Of a stretch of 11,928 nucleotides of DNA, positions 8,116-11,928 are shown one piece after another (position 1 is the stretch's first letter; each line of letters begins with the position of its first letter). Position numbers and translations under genes: made by a program. Below the pieces are notes generated by a model. That model was not told where the DNA came from, did no database searches, and worked only from the letters and a program-made list of their open reading frames with translations. The stretch is taken from positions 1 to 11,928 of the forward strand of contig JBEKNT010000198.1 of assembly GCA_049522565.1 (NCBI GenBank), written 5' to 3'. The stretch is from JASHVB01 sp049522565 (GTDB lineage Bacteria; Pseudomonadota; Alphaproteobacteria; Acetobacterales; Acetobacteraceae).

Positions 8116-9267
8116 ATGCGAACAGGGCGGATCGCCGCGATTGCGGTCGTCAGCGGCGGCGTCGTGCTGGCGGGTTGGCTGTTCAGCCGCCATGACACGG
8201 CGCACTCGGCCGCCGCGCCGCCCGATCCGGCCATTCCGGTCACCGCCGGCACCGCCCAGGCGCAGGACGTGCCGGTCTATATTCAGGGCATCGGCACGAT
8301 TCAGGCCATCAGCACGGTGAACGTGAAGACGCGGGTGGACGGCCAGATCATGCAGACCTTCTTCACCCAGGGGCAGGAGGTGCAGCAGAACGCGCCATTG
8401 TTCCTGATCGATCCGCGGCCGTTTCAGGCGACGCTCGACCAGGCCAAGGCCAACGCGGCCAAGGATACCGCCCAATTGCAAGGCGCGCAGCGCGATCTGG
8501 CACGCTACGGCAAGCTGGTCGGCACCGGCTTCCAGACCCGCCAGAGCTTCGAGGACCAGCAGGCGACTGTGGGCCAGTTGCAGGGCGCGGTGCAGGCCGA
8601 CAATGCCGCGATCGAAACGGCGCAGATCAATCTCGGCTTCACCATGATCCGCTCGCCGATCGGCGGGCGCACCGGCGCGCTGCTGGTCGATCCCGGCAAC
8701 TTCGTGCAGGCCAGCGCCGCCACGCCGCTGGTGTCGATCACGCAGATGAAGCCGATCTTTCTCGCCTTCACCCTGCCGGCGACCAAGCTGGACGCGATCC
8801 GGCAGAACCAGGCCGCGCACCCGCTCGAAGTGGACGCCTATGCCGCCGACGGCACGACCCTGCTCGGCAAGGGCACACTGAGCTTCATCGACAACCACGT
8901 CGATACCACGACCGGCACGATCGCACTGAAGGGCACCTTCACCAACACCGATGAGCGGTTGTGGCCCGGGGAATTCGTCAACGCCCGGCTGATCCTCGCG
9001 ACACGGCACAATGCCATTACGGTACCGGCACAGACGGTGATGGCAGGGTCGAACGGCGACTATGTCTATGTCATCGGTCCGAACGACACGGCGCAGCGGC
9101 GCGACGTGCAGCTTGCCAGCCGGCAGGACGGATTGGCGGTAATCGCCAAGGGGCTCACCGCCGGGGAAGAGGTGGTGATCGGCGGACAATACCGGCTGGC
9201 CAACAACGTCAAGGTGAAGATCGAAACCGCCGGCACTGCGGCCGCCACCGCGCAGCAGGCCGGTTGA
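8116..9267 (+). CDS. RND efflux periplasmic adaptor (membrane fusion protein), MdtA/AcrA-like
   Basis: Adaptor of a tripartite RND efflux system, linking the inner-membrane pump to an outer-membrane channel. The 383 residues match the family length. An N-terminal hydrophobic anchor (about 5-24) without a lipobox cysteine suggests an uncleaved anchor or signal rather than a lipoprotein. Then follow the first half of the lipoyl/barrel-sandwich region (VNVKTRVDGQIMQTFFTQGQEVQQNAPLF..IDPRPF in two parts, 68-103), a helical hairpin (about 104-170, QAKANAAKDTAQLQGAQRDLARYGKL...), the return lipoyl half with IRSPIGGRTGALLVDPGNFV (178-197), and the beta-barrel and membrane-proximal domains (VDTTTGTIALKGTFTN..LWPGEFVNARL, 262-293; ITVPAQTV, 301-308; GLTAGEEVVIGGQYRL, 346-361). 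The ATG at 8116 has an AGGAAG site about 9 nt upstream. Its stop is 6 nt before the pump gene, so the two genes form an operon. Exact orthology to MdtA is not proven. Confidence 0.93.
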   Translation: MRTGRIAAIAVVSGGVVLAGWLFSRHDTAHSAAAPPDPAIPVTAGTAQAQDVPVYIQGIGTIQAISTVNVKTRVDGQIMQTFFTQGQEVQQNAPLFLIDPRPFQATLDQAKANAAKDTAQLQGAQRDLARYGKLVGTGFQTRQSFEDQQATVGQLQGAVQADNAAIETAQINLGFTMIRSPIGGRTGALLVDPGNFVQASAATPLVSITQMKPIFLAFTLPATKLDAIRQNQAAHPLEVDAYAADGTTLLGKGTLSFIDNHVDTTTGTIALKGTFTNTDERLWPGEFVNARLILATRHNAITVPAQTVMAGSNGDYVYVIGPNDTAQRRDVQLASRQDGLAVIAKGLTAGEEVVIGGQYRLANNVKVKIETAGTAAATAQQAG

Positions 9268-9273
9268 CCCGAC

Positions 9274-11928
9274 ATGAGCATTTCCGAGACCTTCATCCGC
9301 CGGCCAATCGCCACCGCTCTGCTGATGGTGGGCATTCTGGTGTTCGGCATGGCGGTGTTCACGCTGCTGCCGATCGCCGCGCTGCCGAACGTCGATTTTC
9401 CCACCATCGTGGTGTCGGCGACATTCCCGGGCGCAAACCCGCAGACCATGGCTGCCTCGGTCGCGACGCCGCTGGAACAGCAGTTCGCTGCCATTCCGGG
9501 GCTGTCGCAGATGTCGTCGACCAGCGGACTGGGCACGACCTCCATCACACTGCAATTCGACCTGGCGCGCAACATCGACGGCGCGGCGGAGGATGTGCAG
9601 ACCGCGATCAATGCCGCCAGCGGGCTGCTGCCGAAGAACCTGCCCTCGCCGCCGACCTTCAAGAAGACCAATCCGGCGGACCGGGCGATCCTGATCTACG
9701 CCGTCAGTTCCGACGCCATGCCGATCCAGGACCTGGACCAGTACGCCTACAACGTCATCGCCGAGTCGCTGTCGCGGGTGAACGGCGTGGCGCAGGTGAA
9801 TATCGCCGGGGAACAAATCCCGGCGGTGCATGTGCAGGTCAATCCGGACGCGCTGGCGTCGCGCGGCATCAGCCTGGAGGATGTCCGCACTGCCCTGGTG
9901 AATGCCACGACGGACTCGCCGAAGGGCAACCTGGAAGGCAAGACGCAGGAGTTCACGCTCGACACCAACGACCAGTTGTTCGATGCGAGCGCGTTCCGCA
10001 ACGTCATCGCGGCGTATCGCAACGGTGCGCCGGTGCAGATCAAGGATGTCGGTGAGGTCATCAACTCCTCGCAGTCGGCACGCACCGGCGCATGGTTCGA
10101 CGGCAAGCGGATCGAGCTGCTGCTGATAGAGCGTGAGCCGGGTGCCAACACCATCAAGGTGGTGGACCAGATCAAGGCGATGATGCCGGGCTTGGAGGCG
10201 TCGATCCCCCGCTCGGTGCATGTGGACCTGGTGTCCGACCGGTCAACGAACATCCGTGATTCGGTGTCCGACGTCGAGCTGACGCTGATGATCACCATCG
10301 GCCTGGTGGTGCTGACCATCTTCGTGTTCCTGCGCAAGATCTGGGCGACGATCATCCCCAGCGTGACCGTGCCGCTGGCCTTGGTGGCGACCGCCGGCGT
10401 GATGTACGTGGTGGGGTTCAACCTCGACAATATCTCGCTGATGGCGCTGACCATCGCGGTGGGCTTCGTGGTGGACGATGCAATCGTGATGATCGAGAAC
10501 ATCGTGCGCTACATCGAGGAAGGCGCCTCGCCGTTCGAGGCGGCGATCAAGGGCGCCGGACAGATCGGCTTCACCATCGTGTCGATCACTTTTTCCCTGA
10601 TTGCCGTGTTCATTCCGCTGCTGTTCATGGGCGGCATCATCGGCCGGCTGTTCCGCGAATTCGCCGTCACCGTCAGCGTGGCCGTGGTCGCGTCGGCGTT
10701 TGTCTCGCTGACCCTGACGCCGATGATGTGCTCGCGCTTCCTGGCGCACGAGGACGCATCCAAGCAGCAGGGCCGGCTGAATCGCATGGCCGAGGGTTTC
10801 TTCAACGCCATGCTGCGCGGCTATGACCGAGGCCTGGTCTGGGTGTTCCGCCACCAGCCGCTGATGCTGGCCGCCACACTGGGGCTGATCGTGCTGACCG
10901 GCTTTCTCTACGTGGCAATCCCCAAGGGGTTCATTCCGCAGCAGGACACCGGCTTCATCTTCGGTGCATTGCAGGCGCGGCTGGATGCGTCGTTCGCCTC
11001 GGTGGGCCAGATGGAGAACGAGGTTTCCGCGGTCATCCTGAAGGATCCCGCGGTGTCCGGCGTGGTGGGATTCGCCGGCGCGGGCGGCGCCAACCCCAGC
11101 GAGAGCACCGCGCGGATGTTCATCCAGCTCAAGCCGTTCGGCGAGCGCGACGGAGTGCAGGTGGTGATCGACCGGCTGAAGCCGCAGATCGCCAAGCTGC
11201 AGGGCGTGAAGTTTTTCATGCAGGCGGGCCAGGACGTGACCGTCGGCGGCCGGCTGGAACAGGCGCAGTACCAATACACGCTGACCGACAACAACGCGGC
11301 GGAACTGAACCATTGGGCGCCGATCCTGCTGCGGCAGATGAGTCGCATGCATGAACTGACCGATGTGGCGTCCGACCAACAGATCGCCTCGCCGAACATT
11401 TCCATCACGGTGGATCGCGATGCGGCCTACCGACTTGGCCTGTCGATGGGGCTGATCGACCAGACACTGTACGATGCGTTCGGCGAAGAACAGGTGACGA
11501 CGGTTTATACGGATACGTCGCAGCATAAGGTGATTTTGGAGGTCGAGCCGCGCTTCCAGGACGATCCGTCGGCGCTGTCGCATATCTTTGTGGCGTCCGC
11601 GTCGGGCGCGCAGGTGCCGCTGTCGGCGATCGCACATTACACGGCCACGGTGGAGCCGCAGACGGTCAACCACCAGGGCGTGTTCCCGGCGGTGACGCTG
11701 TCGTTCAACCTGGCGCCGGGCGTTGCGCTCGGCCAGGCAGTGGATGCGATCCAGGCGATGCAGGCGGCGCAACATGTGCCGGCTACGGTAGCAGGCGATT
11801 TCGAAGGCACGGCGCAGGCGTTCCAGGCTTCGCTGTCGTCCACACCGCTGCTGGTCGCGGCGGCAATCCTGGTGGTGTACATCGTGCTGGGCATGCTCTA
11901 TGAGAGCTTCATCCATCCGATCACCATC
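9274..11928 (+). CDS. RND efflux pump inner-membrane transporter, MdtB/MdtC-like, 3' end outside window
   Basis: Proton-driven inner-membrane transporter of the hydrophobe/amphiphile efflux (HAE-RND) type. The frame runs from ATG 9274 to the window edge without a stop: 885 codons of an expected 1020-1050. The protein begins SISETFIRRPIATALLM, the typical family start, with TM1 at about 9-30. The proton-relay aspartates in TM4 are present in GFVVDDAIVMIENI (D401, D402). The family motif PKGFIPQQDTG lies at 550-560, followed by a second periplasmic loop with GGRLEQAQYQYTL, which looks more like MdtB/MdtC than AcrB. The visible end, VVYIVLGMLYESFIHPITI, is the start of the second membrane half. 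The start lies 6 nt after the adaptor stop; its ribosome site is weak, so translational coupling is likely. A second RND pump gene or an outer-membrane factor may follow outside the window. The substrate cannot be read from sequence. Confidence 0.94.
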   Translation, partial: MSISETFIRRPIATALLMVGILVFGMAVFTLLPIAALPNVDFPTIVVSATFPGANPQTMAASVATPLEQQFAAIPGLSQMSSTSGLGTTSITLQFDLARNIDGAAEDVQTAINAASGLLPKNLPSPPTFKKTNPADRAILIYAVSSDAMPIQDLDQYAYNVIAESLSRVNGVAQVNIAGEQIPAVHVQVNPDALASRGISLEDVRTALVNATTDSPKGNLEGKTQEFTLDTNDQLFDASAFRNVIAAYRNGAPVQIKDVGEVINSSQSARTGAWFDGKRIELLLIEREPGANTIKVVDQIKAMMPGLEASIPRSVHVDLVSDRSTNIRDSVSDVELTLMITIGLVVLTIFVFLRKIWATIIPSVTVPLALVATAGVMYVVGFNLDNISLMALTIAVGFVVDDAIVMIENIVRYIEEGASPFEAAIKGAGQIGFTIVSITFSLIAVFIPLLFMGGIIGRLFREFAVTVSVAVVASAFVSLTLTPMMCSRFLAHEDASKQQGRLNRMAEGFFNAMLRGYDRGLVWVFRHQPLMLAATLGLIVLTGFLYVAIPKGFIPQQDTGFIFGALQARLDASFASVGQMENEVSAVILKDPAVSGVVGFAGAGGANPSESTARMFIQLKPFGERDGVQVVIDRLKPQIAKLQGVKFFMQAGQDVTVGGRLEQAQYQYTLTDNNAAELNHWAPILLRQMSRMHELTDVASDQQIASPNISITVDRDAAYRLGLSMGLIDQTLYDAFGEEQVTTVYTDTSQHKVILEVEPRFQDDPSALSHIFVASASGAQVPLSAIAHYTATVEPQTVNHQGVFPAVTLSFNLAPGVALGQAVDAIQAMQAAQHVPATVAGDFEGTAQAFQASLSSTPLLVAAAILVVYIVLGMLYESFIHPITI

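Noticed and set aside
4740..9267. TetR regulator as local repressor of the RND efflux operon
   Set aside because: The gene is more than 2.7 kb from the operon, and its candidate sites (ATGTAW-N7-TYACAT) were not seen upstream of 8116.
8032..10221. 729-codon minus-strand open frame opposite the efflux adaptor and pump
   Set aside because: Composition is His/Arg/Gly-rich, without domains, and fully antisense to two well-supported efflux genes.
10243..11916. 557-codon minus-strand open frame opposite the RND pump
   Set aside because: Gln/His/Arg-rich antisense shadow of the pump; no family features.

Overview
The window is high-GC DNA from a proteobacterium. It is most likely an alphaproteobacterium, and the 2-oxoglutarate dehydrogenase E1 sequence and the DUF2852 gene suggest the Acetobacteraceae/Rhodospirillales side. 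That placement rests on family recognition by eye, with no database search. No rRNA, tRNA, CRISPR array or intact insertion sequence was seen.

Left part (1-4622, minus strand): central metabolism. A DUF2852 membrane protein gene (4026-4622) is followed by sucA/odhA (671-3574, E1 of 2-oxoglutarate dehydrogenase) and by the 5' end of sucB/odhB (1-535, E2, running off the window). SucA decarboxylates 2-oxoglutarate and passes the succinyl group to the lipoyl lysine at the start of SucB, so the two genes encode consecutive steps of one complex. Both gaps around sucA hold palindromic, repeat-like DNA: a 29-bp-arm inverted repeat between sucA and sucB (576-658), and a 201-bp hairpin-rich block with 12-bp inverted ends between DUF2852 and sucA (3819-4019).

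Middle (4623-5410, minus strand): a TetR-family regulator with a WHG-type C-terminal domain (4740-5393). The same inverted half-site pattern, ATGTAW-N7-TYACAT, occurs at the tetR start codon and twice, overlapping, on the DUF2852 promoter. This suggests the regulator controls itself and DUF2852.

Middle right (5411-8115): a less GC-rich, accessory-looking stretch. It holds a stand-alone adenylate-forming enzyme (5752-7521) with good AMP-binding core motifs but no intact carrier domain, then about 590 bp without a credible gene. That gap contains a perfect 18-bp TetR-like palindrome with no obvious regulator or target.

Right part (8116-11928, plus strand): a two-gene RND efflux operon. A membrane-fusion adaptor of MdtA/AcrA type is followed 6 nt later by an MdtB/MdtC-type inner-membrane pump, cut by the window edge after 885 codons. 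The pump reading frame has no stop codon inside the window.

Very long open frames lie opposite sucA and the efflux genes. They are antisense shadows produced by GC-rich codon use and are not annotated.
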